Of a DNA stretch of 64,000 bases, positions 9,090 through 17,745 are shown piece by piece; positions within the stretch are counted from its first letter, which is position 1, and the number at the start of each line of letters is the position of its first letter. Source of the stretch: Lachnospiraceae bacterium AC2029 (GTDB lineage: Bacteria; Bacillota; Clostridia; Lachnospirales; Lachnospiraceae); contig JNLK01000001.1 of the NCBI GenBank assembly GCA_000703065.1, positions 2,006,001 to 2,070,000 of the forward strand, read 5' to 3'. The position numbers were made by a program, and so were the translations under genes. The notes beneath the pieces were generated by a model. That model saw only the letters and a list, made by a program, of their open reading frames with translations. It had not been told where the DNA came from and ran no database searches.

Positions 9090-9167
9090 AAAACGGATAG
9101 ACTGCTGTGACAGAGAGAGTGGTAGAAAATACTGCAGATAACACTAAAGTAAAGGGAAGACGGAAGG

Positions 9168-10922
9168 ATGAATGATAATAAGATCCTCATGAAAAAATAT
9201 AAGCAGTATCTGCTGCCGTCGATCCTGACATCTCTGGCATTGGCGCTGAATGAGTTTGTGGATTGTATGCTGGTATCGAATCTTCTGGGAAGCGACGCCC
9301 TGGCGATTGCGAATATCGGCTGCCCCGTGATCCTTCTTATCGCGGCGTGCTATGTGCTTCTGGGAAACGGCGGATCCATCCTGTATGCGATCTGTCTCGG
9401 AAGATGGGATAAGGAAACTGCAGGCAAGGTCTTCCGGCTTTCGCTGATCCTGTCTGCTGTGGGTGGTGTTCTGTTCTTCGCGATCGGTATGCTCTTCAAG
9501 GGGACATTTACGGAGATCCTCTGTGCAGATAAGGAGCTGCTACCTACATTTCAATCCTACTACCATGTGCTTCTCTATTCCGCACCGGTACTGATGCTGA
9601 CACTTACCTTTGTGTCCTTCCTTCCGCCCTCGGGCGCACCGGTGATCGCCACCATCGTGAACATCGTTGCCAACGGAACAAACCTCGTCATGGATGTGGT
9701 GTACATCAAATTCCTGAAGATGGGAGTAGAAGGAGCCGGATATGCCACCATTACCGGATATCTGATCGGCTTTATCGTGATGCTGGTCCTGATGAAGGTA
9801 CGAAAGGTGAGACCTGTATCCGTACCGCTTACGCGCCGGTCTTCAGCAAAAAGAAAAGGAGGCGTCCTGTGGCTGATAGGAAGGATCGTTGCCCAGGGAG
9901 CACCTGCCGCCATGCTTCAGGTATGCTTTGCCATCAAGTACGGCTTCAGTAACGGCCTGGCAGTGAATTACGGCGGCAGAGACGGAGTGGTTGCATTTTC
10001 CCTCTGTCTCCAGACCTTCTCCATAGCTTCGGTATTTCTGCTGGGCGTGGCGGACACGGCACAGCCGCTTCTGGCCATGCTGTACGGACAGAAGGATTAT
10101 AAGGGAGAACGGACCGTGCTGAAGCACTCCTTCTTCCTGCAGATCATATTTGCCCTGGGACTCATCGCATTTTTCGAGATACTTCCCCAGACCATCGCCG
10201 GGATGTACGGCGTAAATGATCCCGAGGTTCTCCGACTGGGCAAGACGGGGATCCGGCTCTTCGCCCTGACCTACCTTCCGCGGGGGATCGGCATCCAGTT
10301 TATGCGTTTCTTCCAGGTAGAGCAGAGGAGAATATACGCCTTCTTCATAAGTCTGATGGATGGGCTGCTGGTACTTCCGGTAGGATACTTCCTCTGCGAG
10401 CTGGCAGGTCTGAACGGAGTCTTTATCTCGTATCCGATTTCCGCGGCGCTCATGCTTTTGGTGATCGTCATAATTAATGCAAGGATCTACATGAAGCGTC
10501 CCAAGGACTACTGCGGGATCTCACTGGTCCGTAAGGATTCGGGAAGTATTGCCAATAAGAGCTTTACGATCACGGACGCTTCGGAGGACATCTCCAATGC
10601 AAGCGAGCAGATGATCGATCTTTGCTCGGAGCAGGGCGTGCCCAGGAAGCTGGCTTTCCGTGTGGGACTTCTCATTGAGGAGATGGCAGTCTATACCAGG
10701 CAGCACAGGACAGATGAGGGAGATATAGATATCACCCTCCGGTTGACGGAGCGGGAGATCACCATCAACTTCCGGAGTATCGGAACACCGTTTGATCCCA
10801 CCACCGGTAAGGAGGGAGATATCCCGGAGAATATCCTGATGTTGAAGAGCATGGCGTCAAGAATATCCTATGACTATATCATGGGTATGAACAGTACGCA
10901 GATACTGATAGAGAGGAGTTAG
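9168..10922 (+). CDS. MATE-family transporter fused to a C-terminal RsbW-like ATPase domain
   Basis: This 584-aa protein joins two parts. Residues 1-450 form a MATE exporter with about 12 TM helices. Residues about 465-584 resemble the HATPase fold of RsbW/SpoIIAB anti-sigma kinases: the helix LAFRVGLLIEEMA in the N-box position, the segment SIGTPFDPTTG where anti-sigma kinases have D-x-G-x-PFDP, and a final helix-strand (ILMLKSMASRISYDYIMGMNSTQILI). Key ATP-site residues look changed: no Asn in the N-box, Ser for Asp before G.PFDP, and no Gly-rich lid. The domain may therefore bind a partner rather than hydrolyse ATP. The next gene starts 2 nt after the stop, and the third gene encodes a SpoIIE-type phosphatase, the usual opponent of RsbW-type kinases. 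Export substrate unknown. Confidence 0.85.
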   Translation: MNDNKILMKKYKQYLLPSILTSLALALNEFVDCMLVSNLLGSDALAIANIGCPVILLIAACYVLLGNGGSILYAICLGRWDKETAGKVFRLSLILSAVGGVLFFAIGMLFKGTFTEILCADKELLPTFQSYYHVLLYSAPVLMLTLTFVSFLPPSGAPVIATIVNIVANGTNLVMDVVYIKFLKMGVEGAGYATITGYLIGFIVMLVLMKVRKVRPVSVPLTRRSSAKRKGGVLWLIGRIVAQGAPAAMLQVCFAIKYGFSNGLAVNYGGRDGVVAFSLCLQTFSIASVFLLGVADTAQPLLAMLYGQKDYKGERTVLKHSFFLQIIFALGLIAFFEILPQTIAGMYGVNDPEVLRLGKTGIRLFALTYLPRGIGIQFMRFFQVEQRRIYAFFISLMDGLLVLPVGYFLCELAGLNGVFISYPISAALMLLVIVIINARIYMKRPKDYCGISLVRKDSGSIANKSFTITDASEDISNASEQMIDLCSEQGVPRKLAFRVGLLIEEMAVYTRQHRTDEGDIDITLRLTEREITINFRSIGTPFDPTTGKEGDIPENILMLKSMASRISYDYIMGMNSTQILIERS

Positions 10923-10924
10923 CC

Positions 10925-12268
10925 ATGAAGATTGCATTTTACAGTTCAGGCGGTGTGGAACCGGATTCGGCTGTATCTCCCCGGCATTTTTTGTTTCCGA
11001 AGAAGAAGGAAGAGTGGGACGCCCTGGCGGAGAGTCGTCCGGAGGATGAGATATCGGTTTATTGCACGGCCTCCGCGACACACATGATCGACATAGCGGG
11101 GGGAGAACTGCTGGCGTCGCCGGATAAGGTGAAGTATCATTTCTTTCCCTTCACGGATTCTATCGAGGAGGTGGCTGACCGGATGTTGAAGGACGGTGTG
11201 GAGGCTGCCATAGCGTATGGTCTGCCGGATGTTCCGTATGACTGGTATTCCGTCCGGGATGCGCTGGTGGGAGATGCCCTGAGGAAGCGGGGGATCCGGG
11301 TGATATCACATACGGCGAGGACGGCGCAGTACTGCCTGGAAAAATGGACCTTCGGACGGATCCTCCGGGAGAACGGGTTCCCGGCGGCAAAAGGGATCCA
11401 TGTCCATGGCGGTATGTTTCATGCAGAACGCAGGGTCTCCGAGATCCGGAACAATGTATATCAGGAATACATACGCAGCCGGCTGGAGGAGCTGACCTAT
11501 CCCGTGATCCTGAAGGCAGCGGCCGGAAGCGGCTCCGTGGGACTTCAGGTGGCCGGATCAGCGGAGGATGCCTTTCGGAGATTGAAGGAATGTACCGATG
11601 AGGCGGATGTTCTTGTGGAGGAACGTATAGACGGCATGAATTTCGGCGTGGAGATCTACGGTGATCCCGACGGATATGTGGTATCCGATCCGATCATTTT
11701 CTCCACCGGAAAGGACGGAGTAACGGATCCCTTCAACAGTGTAAAATACGGGCCCATCCGGGATGAGTCATATCACGTAGATGAGTTGAAGGAACAGGTT
11801 ATGCGGCTGGGCCGTATTCTGGGACTCTGCGGCATCGCGGAACTGGATCTGATCTTCAGTAAGGGGACATGGTATATCCTGGAGGTGAACCCGAGATTTT
11901 CGCGTCTGTCCCAGCCGGTGGCCCTGATGGAGGGATGGGATCCGTTCCATCCGCTGCTTCAGACAGTGCTTCCGGCAGAGCAGAGAGTATTCCGGATAAA
12001 GGAAAGAAACTATATCCTTGATTTTAAGACGAAGTTCCTTTCGGATGAGCTGATCCGGGAGATAGAGAGGCAATTTCCCCAGGTACGTCACGTGCTGAAA
12101 TTTCAGTATGGTATTTCGGGAAGTGGAGAGATTAACCATTGTGAATGGGTCCTTGCGGCAGAAAGCAAGGAAGAGGTGGCAGAGGGACTGCAGGCCCTGC
12201 GGGAGGCATATCCGGAGGTAGTCAGTACAGCCGTGATGGAAGCCGCAAAGGAAATGATGGAGGAGTAA
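10925..12268 (+). CDS. ATP-grasp ligase-like enzyme
   Basis: A 447-aa cytoplasmic protein of the ATP-grasp superfamily, whose members join a carboxylate to an amine or thiol through an acyl-phosphate. An N-terminal Rossmann-like pre-grasp region (1-125) is followed by the grasp core: YPVILKAAAGSGSVG (nucleotide lysine and Gly-rich loop), VLVEERIDGMNFGVEIYG (acidic metal and hinge region), and GIAELDLIF..GTWYILEVNPRFS with the metal-binding Glu and Asn. The last 100 residues are an extra domain. It is closest in style to carboxylate-amine ligases making small peptides or modified amino acids; the substrates cannot be named. The 2- and 4-nt gaps to its neighbours make it the middle gene of a tight operon with an exporter and a phosphatase. 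Confidence 0.85.
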   Translation: MKIAFYSSGGVEPDSAVSPRHFLFPKKKEEWDALAESRPEDEISVYCTASATHMIDIAGGELLASPDKVKYHFFPFTDSIEEVADRMLKDGVEAAIAYGLPDVPYDWYSVRDALVGDALRKRGIRVISHTARTAQYCLEKWTFGRILRENGFPAAKGIHVHGGMFHAERRVSEIRNNVYQEYIRSRLEELTYPVILKAAAGSGSVGLQVAGSAEDAFRRLKECTDEADVLVEERIDGMNFGVEIYGDPDGYVVSDPIIFSTGKDGVTDPFNSVKYGPIRDESYHVDELKEQVMRLGRILGLCGIAELDLIFSKGTWYILEVNPRFSRLSQPVALMEGWDPFHPLLQTVLPAEQRVFRIKERNYILDFKTKFLSDELIREIERQFPQVRHVLKFQYGISGSGEINHCEWVLAAESKEEVAEGLQALREAYPEVVSTAVMEAAKEMMEE

Positions 12269-12272
12269 GCCT

Positions 12273-14297
12273 ATGGACAGAGGAAAAAGGAAACCGATCA
12301 AAAAGATGATGCGCCGGTCGGTAATGCTCATTTCTGCGTTATCACTGCTGCTCCTTATGATCGGAGCATCGTTGACCATGCTCTATATCCGGGCGCGAAG
12401 CAAGTCGGCGCTGATCTCACAGGCAGAGCAGAATCTGAAGAATACGGTTTCGGAACGTGCAGACCTGGTGGATTCCAAGTTGCAGCGGTATGCAGAAAAG
12501 GTGACTCTTTTTGCCGACTATATCAAAAAGCTGTATTCGGATCCGGATGCCGTAAAGAAGGTGGAGGTTCCTCCCCTTTCGGCAGAAAACAAGGGTATCC
12601 TTGTTCTGCAGCCCAACAAGATCAGTGAGGATATCAAGGACGAGGCGATCGCAGAAGAGAAAGCGCTCCTTGGTAATATGGACATGATCTTATATCCCGT
12701 ATTCACCGAAAATGAGGATGTGATCACCACCATCTATTTTGCTACGGAAAGCGGATTGCTCATGGCCTATGACCGGCAGTCTGATATCAAACCGGATGCT
12801 TGCTACAATGCGCATGAGACCGATTGGTACAAGCTGGCAAAGGAGCAGGGAAAGGCCGCCTTTACGGATGTCTATCTGGATTCTTTTGACCGGGGGCTTA
12901 CCATCACCTGCGTGGCCCCGTTCTATAAGCCGGATGGCTCCTTCGCAGGCGTGATCGGTATGGATATCCTGATCTCGGATCTGTATGAAGATGCGGTTGC
13001 CATGGATCTGGAAGAGGATTCCTACGCCTTCCTGGTGGATAATAAGGGAAATGTGATCTCTCCGAAGATGGAGGAGAGGTCCCTGGATGCAGAAGATGGT
13101 ATGGATCCGGATGTATCCAAGAAGATCCTTTCAGGAGTAACCGGCATAACGCTGTCCGGTGACCGGATCTATTTCGCCTATTCCACCGTATCCAGTACGG
13201 ACTGGAAATTCTGTATCCGTTGTCCGGAGGAGGTGGTTCTTGCTCCGGTCAGCGACATGAATCAGAGTATTGTGACGGCGATCCTTATCTTTGCTGCGGT
13301 ATTCTGGATCTCAAACCTGGCTATTCTGATCAACTCGAAACGGTTCGCCGATTCCGTGACACGGCCCATCCTCGCACTCGGAAATGATGCGAAGGTGATC
13401 TCCGAAGGTAATCTGGAACACCGGGCCGTAGCCGAGACAAATGATGAGATCGGAGACCTGGCCATCAACTTCAACAAGATGGCTGAGGAGCTGAAGGAGT
13501 ATATAGAGAATCTGACCCGTGTGACGGCGGAGAAGGAGAGGATCGGCGCCGAGCTGAATGTAGCTACCCAGATCCAGGCGGATATGCTGCCCCGGATCTA
13601 TCCTGCATTTCCGCAGTTCACGGAATTTGACATCTATGCAACCATGGATCCTGCAAAGGAGGTAGGTGGAGACTTCTACGACTTCTTCCTTGTGGATCAG
13701 GATCACCTGGGTCTGGTCATGGCGGACGTCAGCGGCAAGGGAGTGCCGGCGGCGCTGTTCATGGTCATCGCCAAAACCCTGATCAAGAACCGGGCACAGA
13801 TGGGCGGAACTCCGTCCGAGATCCTGGGCTTCGTGAACGAACAGCTCTGCGACGGAAATGAGGCACAGCTCTTCGTTACTGTCTGGTTCGCAATCCTTGA
13901 CATCCGTACAGGTAAGGGTATTGCTGCCAATGCCGGACATGAGCACCCTGTAATCAAACGTGCCGGCGGGCAGTATGAGCTGGTGGTATACAAGCATTCA
14001 CCGGCAGTCGCAACCATGGAAGGTCTTAAGTTCAGAGAGCATGAATTCGAGCTGCATCCCGGTGATACCCTTTTTGTTTACACCGATGGCGTTCCGGAGG
14101 CGACGAATGCAGACAATGTACTCTTCGGTACGGACCGCATGCTTGACTCGCTGAACCGTGATCCGGATGCGGATCTGAAGACGCTGCTGAAGAATGTACG
14201 GGAGGATATCGACGGCTTCATGCTGGATGCACCGCAGTTTGACGATATCACCATGCTGGGACTTACGTACTCCGGCAAGACGGAAGAAAAGGAATAA
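12273..14297 (+). CDS. Membrane dCache-HAMP-SpoIIE (PP2C) phosphatase
   Basis: A 674-aa receptor phosphatase. The order is TM helix (about 15-40), an extracellular dCache-like sensor (about 60-330, with an ETDWYKLA...TDVYLD segment typical of the family), a second TM helix (about 330-350), HAMP (about 360-415), a coiled linker ending in AEKERIGAELNVATQIQADMLP, and a SpoIIE/RsbU PP2C domain. Metal-binding motifs GGDFYDFF, ADVSGKGVPAALFM, YTDGVPEATN and FDDITML are intact, so the enzyme should be active on phosphoserine proteins. In partner-switch pathways this type dephosphorylates a STAS protein; no STAS gene lies in the window. Its best local partner is the RsbW-like domain of the MATE fusion two genes upstream. 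Confidence 0.9.
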   Translation: MDRGKRKPIKKMMRRSVMLISALSLLLLMIGASLTMLYIRARSKSALISQAEQNLKNTVSERADLVDSKLQRYAEKVTLFADYIKKLYSDPDAVKKVEVPPLSAENKGILVLQPNKISEDIKDEAIAEEKALLGNMDMILYPVFTENEDVITTIYFATESGLLMAYDRQSDIKPDACYNAHETDWYKLAKEQGKAAFTDVYLDSFDRGLTITCVAPFYKPDGSFAGVIGMDILISDLYEDAVAMDLEEDSYAFLVDNKGNVISPKMEERSLDAEDGMDPDVSKKILSGVTGITLSGDRIYFAYSTVSSTDWKFCIRCPEEVVLAPVSDMNQSIVTAILIFAAVFWISNLAILINSKRFADSVTRPILALGNDAKVISEGNLEHRAVAETNDEIGDLAINFNKMAEELKEYIENLTRVTAEKERIGAELNVATQIQADMLPRIYPAFPQFTEFDIYATMDPAKEVGGDFYDFFLVDQDHLGLVMADVSGKGVPAALFMVIAKTLIKNRAQMGGTPSEILGFVNEQLCDGNEAQLFVTVWFAILDIRTGKGIAANAGHEHPVIKRAGGQYELVVYKHSPAVATMEGLKFREHEFELHPGDTLFVYTDGVPEATNADNVLFGTDRMLDSLNRDPDADLKTLLKNVREDIDGFMLDAPQFDDITMLGLTYSGKTEEKE

Positions 14298-14355
14298 AGG
14301 AAGGTTCGGAATACCCCGGGACGTTTTTGTCCGGCGGGGATGAGAGTAACCTCAG

Positions 14356-14404
14356 GGACGGTTTCTGCCCGGCGGGATCAACGCCGGGTGGGAACCGTCC
14401 TTTT
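14356..14404 (+). terminator. Strong terminator after the SpoIIE phosphatase gene
   Basis: Arms at 14356-14374 and 14382-14400 (GGACGGTT..GCCCGGCG with CGCCGGGT..AACCGTCC) pair through all 19 positions if G-T wobbles are allowed, followed by TTTT. The GGACGGTT/AACCGTCC ends match the hairpin units that flank the CotH gene. Confidence 0.9.
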
Positions 14405-14611
14405 ATGATCGAATATGACGAAAGTCACATGCATTTCATTTCTTTTTTCACTACTAAGGAGATGATGGACATGATATCTTATGATCAGAAAGAAAGCCGG
14501 CACGCCGCAAGGGGTGAAGCTGCCGGTCATGCAGAGCAGATGAAGGATCAGATAAAGGAACAGATAAAGGAACAGAAAGAAGCACAGATGAACGATCAGA
14601 AGGAGAAAAGC

Positions 14612-15364
14612 ATGGATACGATCTTGAAAACAGTGGATCTCACGAAAAAGTACGACAACAGGACCGTGGTGGACAACCTGAATATCGAGATAGAACGCGG
14701 AGAGATCTTCGGTCTTCTGGGACCGAACGGAGCCGGAAAGAGCACCACCATGAATATGATCTGCAACCTGGTGAAGCCGGATCTCGGTACCGTGGAATTC
14801 GAAAGAAAGGATTTCCGGAAGAACAAAAGGGAACTCAGCTCCAAGCTGGGATACATTCCCCAGCACCTGGCGATCCACGGAAGCCTGAAGGCCTGGGAGA
14901 ATGTGGAACTCTTCACCTCCCTCTACGGCATCAAAGGAGCGGAGTTAAAGGAAAGGATCGATGAATCCCTGGAGTATGTAGGACTCTCCGAGCGGAGAAA
15001 TGATTACGCGAAGAAGTTCTCCGGAGGAATGAAGCGAAGACTGAATATCGCCTGCGCCATCGGTCATCATCCGGATCTTCTGATCTTCGATGAGCCCACG
15101 GTGGGCATCGATCCCCAGTCCAGAAACTTCATCCTTGAGAAGATCAAGGAATCCAACCGAAACGGAGCGACGGTCATCTACACCAGTCACTACATGGAAG
15201 AGGTGGAAGCCATCTGCACCAGGATCGCCATCATGGATAACGGCAAGATCATCGCCAGCGGAACCTCGGAGGAGCTGAAGAAGCTGGTGGTAGATGATAC
15301 AGAGTCCATAACCCTGGAGGAGGTATTCCTGACACTGACCGGCAAGAAGCTGAGAGATGTCTGA
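14612..15364 (+). CDS. ABC-2 exporter ATP-binding protein
   Basis: A 250-aa ATPase (DrrA/CcmA-like) that would power the two ABC-2 permeases encoded next. Walker A is GPNGAGKST, the signature is FSGGMKRRL, Walker B is LLIFDEPTVGIDP, and the switch is YTSHYMEE. The ATG at 14612 follows AAGGAG at 14600-14605. A second plausible start is the ATG at 14471, which also has an AAGGAG 8 nt upstream and would add 47 residues very rich in Lys, Gln and Glu; this may be a real N-terminal extension or a translated leader. The operon continues through permeases and a two-component system. Confidence 0.92.
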   Translation: MDTILKTVDLTKKYDNRTVVDNLNIEIERGEIFGLLGPNGAGKSTTMNMICNLVKPDLGTVEFERKDFRKNKRELSSKLGYIPQHLAIHGSLKAWENVELFTSLYGIKGAELKERIDESLEYVGLSERRNDYAKKFSGGMKRRLNIACAIGHHPDLLIFDEPTVGIDPQSRNFILEKIKESNRNGATVIYTSHYMEEVEAICTRIAIMDNGKIIASGTSEELKKLVVDDTESITLEEVFLTLTGKKLRDV

Positions 15365-15427
15365 TGCCATCCAGAGTAAAGCGATAAAGACGAATAACCA
15401 GATAATCATACAGAAAAGAGAACAGAA

Positions 15428-16492
15428 ATGATTCGATATCTGATAAAAAACAATTTCAAGATCATGTTCCGCAGTCCGGTCAACATCCTGCTGTACATGT
15501 TCTGCCCGTTCCTGATGGCAGCTATCCTGATCAGCGCATTTTCCTCGCTGCTGGAGAGCTATAAGGCACCGGATGACTTTGATGTGGGTTACCGGGTAGA
15601 GGCGGGGAGCGTCTACGGTGAGGCTGCGAAGGCATTGGAACAGGTGGGGAAGGAATCGGGCGTGACCTTTGTCCTTTATGAATCGGGGGATCCGGAGGAA
15701 CTGGTAAAGCAGCATAAGCTGAGTGCCTTCGTGGAGTTTACCGGGGGCGGATATAAGATCTACGAAACCGAGGAGGCAAAGACCGAGGGAGCAAAGCTGG
15801 AATATATGATCTCGGCAGTCTTCAATGGCAGTCTCAGCGGGGATGTGTCGGATATTTCCGTACCTGTGGAAGTGAAGGAGGTTGCACCTGCAGTCAATTC
15901 CACGGACTATTACGGGATCGTATTTATCATCTATTTCGGATGGTGCGCCATCGTCTGTGCGGCAGGGCTGTTTGCACAGGAGAAGAAGCACAGGATCCTG
16001 GAACGGCTTCAGGTTTCGGATCTGTCACCCTTTCAGACCTACCTGGGCAGAGTGATCCCGCTGATCTCCGTGGTGGCCATCGGGATCGGAGTCGCAGCCG
16101 TTCTTGCGGGAGTGCTTCTGGGGGTTCATTGGGGAAATGTCGGAATAACGGCGCTGCTGATCCTGCTTACGGTCATTGCAGCCTCCACCTTTGAAATGAT
16201 GATCTACGAGATCACCCGAAGCATGCTTGCCACGATCATCATCTCCTTCATCATCGTCTGGATCTTTGGATACATCGGCGGTACATTTGAAACCTACCTC
16301 TTCTCGGCGTGGCCGGAGAAGGTAAAACTGATCTCTCCGCTGTATCATACCAACCGGGCACTGGTAGAGTTCTCCACCGCAGGAAGAAGCGACTATGTGG
16401 TCAGCAGTATCATATATCTGGCAGCCATTACCCTGGTATCTTCACTGATCGGGGTGCTGGCAGGAACCATTCGGAGAAAGGACAGAGCATGA
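15428..16492 (+). CDS. ABC-2 type permease, first subunit
   Basis: A 354-aa membrane protein with one N-terminal TM helix, an outer domain of about 130 residues, then five or six TM helices, which is the ABC2_membrane_3 plan. The segment near residues 185-200 (FAQEKKHRILERLQVSDL) is the conserved coupling region of this family (E-K-x-x-x-x-E-x-L). Its stop overlaps the start of the next permease gene (ATGA at 16489). Likely forms a heterodimer with that protein. Substrate unknown; the linked sensor system suggests response to envelope stress or a drug. Confidence 0.88.
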   Translation: MIRYLIKNNFKIMFRSPVNILLYMFCPFLMAAILISAFSSLLESYKAPDDFDVGYRVEAGSVYGEAAKALEQVGKESGVTFVLYESGDPEELVKQHKLSAFVEFTGGGYKIYETEEAKTEGAKLEYMISAVFNGSLSGDVSDISVPVEVKEVAPAVNSTDYYGIVFIIYFGWCAIVCAAGLFAQEKKHRILERLQVSDLSPFQTYLGRVIPLISVVAIGIGVAAVLAGVLLGVHWGNVGITALLILLTVIAASTFEMMIYEITRSMLATIIISFIIVWIFGYIGGTFETYLFSAWPEKVKLISPLYHTNRALVEFSTAGRSDYVVSSIIYLAAITLVSSLIGVLAGTIRRKDRA

Positions 16493-17745
16493 AGACCATT
16501 ATCAATTCCACAATCAAATTATTGTTCCGGAGTCCGGGATTCTGGTTCTTCCTGTTCTTCACTCCCCTGATTTCCACACTGATCCTGAGGACGGAGCAGA
16601 CGAATCTGTCCGCCTATGAGATCTCAGGTGCGGAGGGTGCCTCCAGTATTGTTGAGGTGGAGAAGGAGGATGACAAGGTCGCTTATTACGGCGGAAAGGG
16701 CCGCTATGTCATCAAGGTGTACGATGCCTCCGGAAGTGACCTGTCGGAGTACATGCTGAAGAAACTGTCGGAGAGCGGAGCCTTCCTGATCTGCAGAGTG
16801 AAGGTGTCCCCCATGACGAAGGAAGTACTGGATGCCCGTATCGATGCCGATATCGACGGCGACAGAATGGGAGCAGCCATGTATCTGGGCGAGAGCTTCG
16901 ATGCCGAGGCGCTTACAGGTACCGTGAAGAACGGAGTGAAGGTCTTTATCCTGTCCGATGATGCAAGAAAGGACATTTTCGAAAATGAGATGAAAATGAT
17001 CCTGGGCCAGATCCGGAATGCGGCCGGTATGGCGGGTGAGGGAAATGTAGCAGAAGTGCTCACTGAGATGAACAGACGCCTCCCCGTAAAATCCGTGGAG
17101 ACCATTTCCGGAAAGGACTCACCGGTCCTGACGAATGAGCAGGTAGACAAGAGAACGATGGTAGGCTATGCCTTTGCCATCCTGACTCTGGGATTCGTCT
17201 TTGGCGGAGCATTTGTGGCACATACCGTGATCAATGAAGAGAAGGACATGGTCCTGACCCGGATCCGCCTGACAGAGCTCAGTGATGTGAAGTACTTTGC
17301 CGCGAAGCTTCTCTCCGGCGGGATCGTATCCATGATGCTGACGCTTGTGATGGGAGGCTGCACCTTCCTGATCCCGGAGGAGCGGATGGCAGTGGACCGC
17401 CCCATTTTCCTCCTGATGGTCTTTTGCCTGGGACTGATCTTCTGTTCCCTCACGCTGTTGCTGGGAATCCTGCTGGGAAATGTGATGAGTGCAAACATCG
17501 GCGCATTTACCATATGGAGCCTTTCCTCCATGCTGGCTGGTCTTTACTTCCCGCTGGACAGCACTACGGATACGGTGAAGACGATCTCGTACATCATGCC
17601 GCAGAAATGGTTCCTGAATATCACGGAATTGCTGATGACAGGAGACAACAAAGGCTATATAATGTTAGTAGGTGTCACAGTTGCTTATTTGGTTGTTGTC
17701 TTAAGTCTGGGAAGCGTGGGGATCAAGTTCAGGAATCATGAGTGA
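16489..17745 (+). CDS. ABC-2 type permease, second subunit
   Basis: A 418-aa membrane protein with the same plan as the preceding one: an N-terminal TM helix, a long outer domain (about 35-215), and six TM helices with the coupling segment NEEKDMVLTRIRLTEL. The start at 16489 overlaps the previous stop by 4 nt; an upstream frame opening at 16309 lies inside the first permease gene and is a shadow. The stop overlaps the kinase gene start at 17738 by 8 nt, showing translational coupling. Confidence 0.88.
   Translation: MKTIINSTIKLLFRSPGFWFFLFFTPLISTLILRTEQTNLSAYEISGAEGASSIVEVEKEDDKVAYYGGKGRYVIKVYDASGSDLSEYMLKKLSESGAFLICRVKVSPMTKEVLDARIDADIDGDRMGAAMYLGESFDAEALTGTVKNGVKVFILSDDARKDIFENEMKMILGQIRNAAGMAGEGNVAEVLTEMNRRLPVKSVETISGKDSPVLTNEQVDKRTMVGYAFAILTLGFVFGGAFVAHTVINEEKDMVLTRIRLTELSDVKYFAAKLLSGGIVSMMLTLVMGGCTFLIPEERMAVDRPIFLLMVFCLGLIFCSLTLLLGILLGNVMSANIGAFTIWSLSSMLAGLYFPLDSTTDTVKTISYIMPQKWFLNITELLMTGDNKGYIMLVGVTVAYLVVVLSLGSVGIKFRNHE

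Noticed and set aside
14945-15991. 348-aa antisense reading frame across ATPase and permease genes
   Set aside because: It spans two well-supported genes on the other strand and resembles no family.
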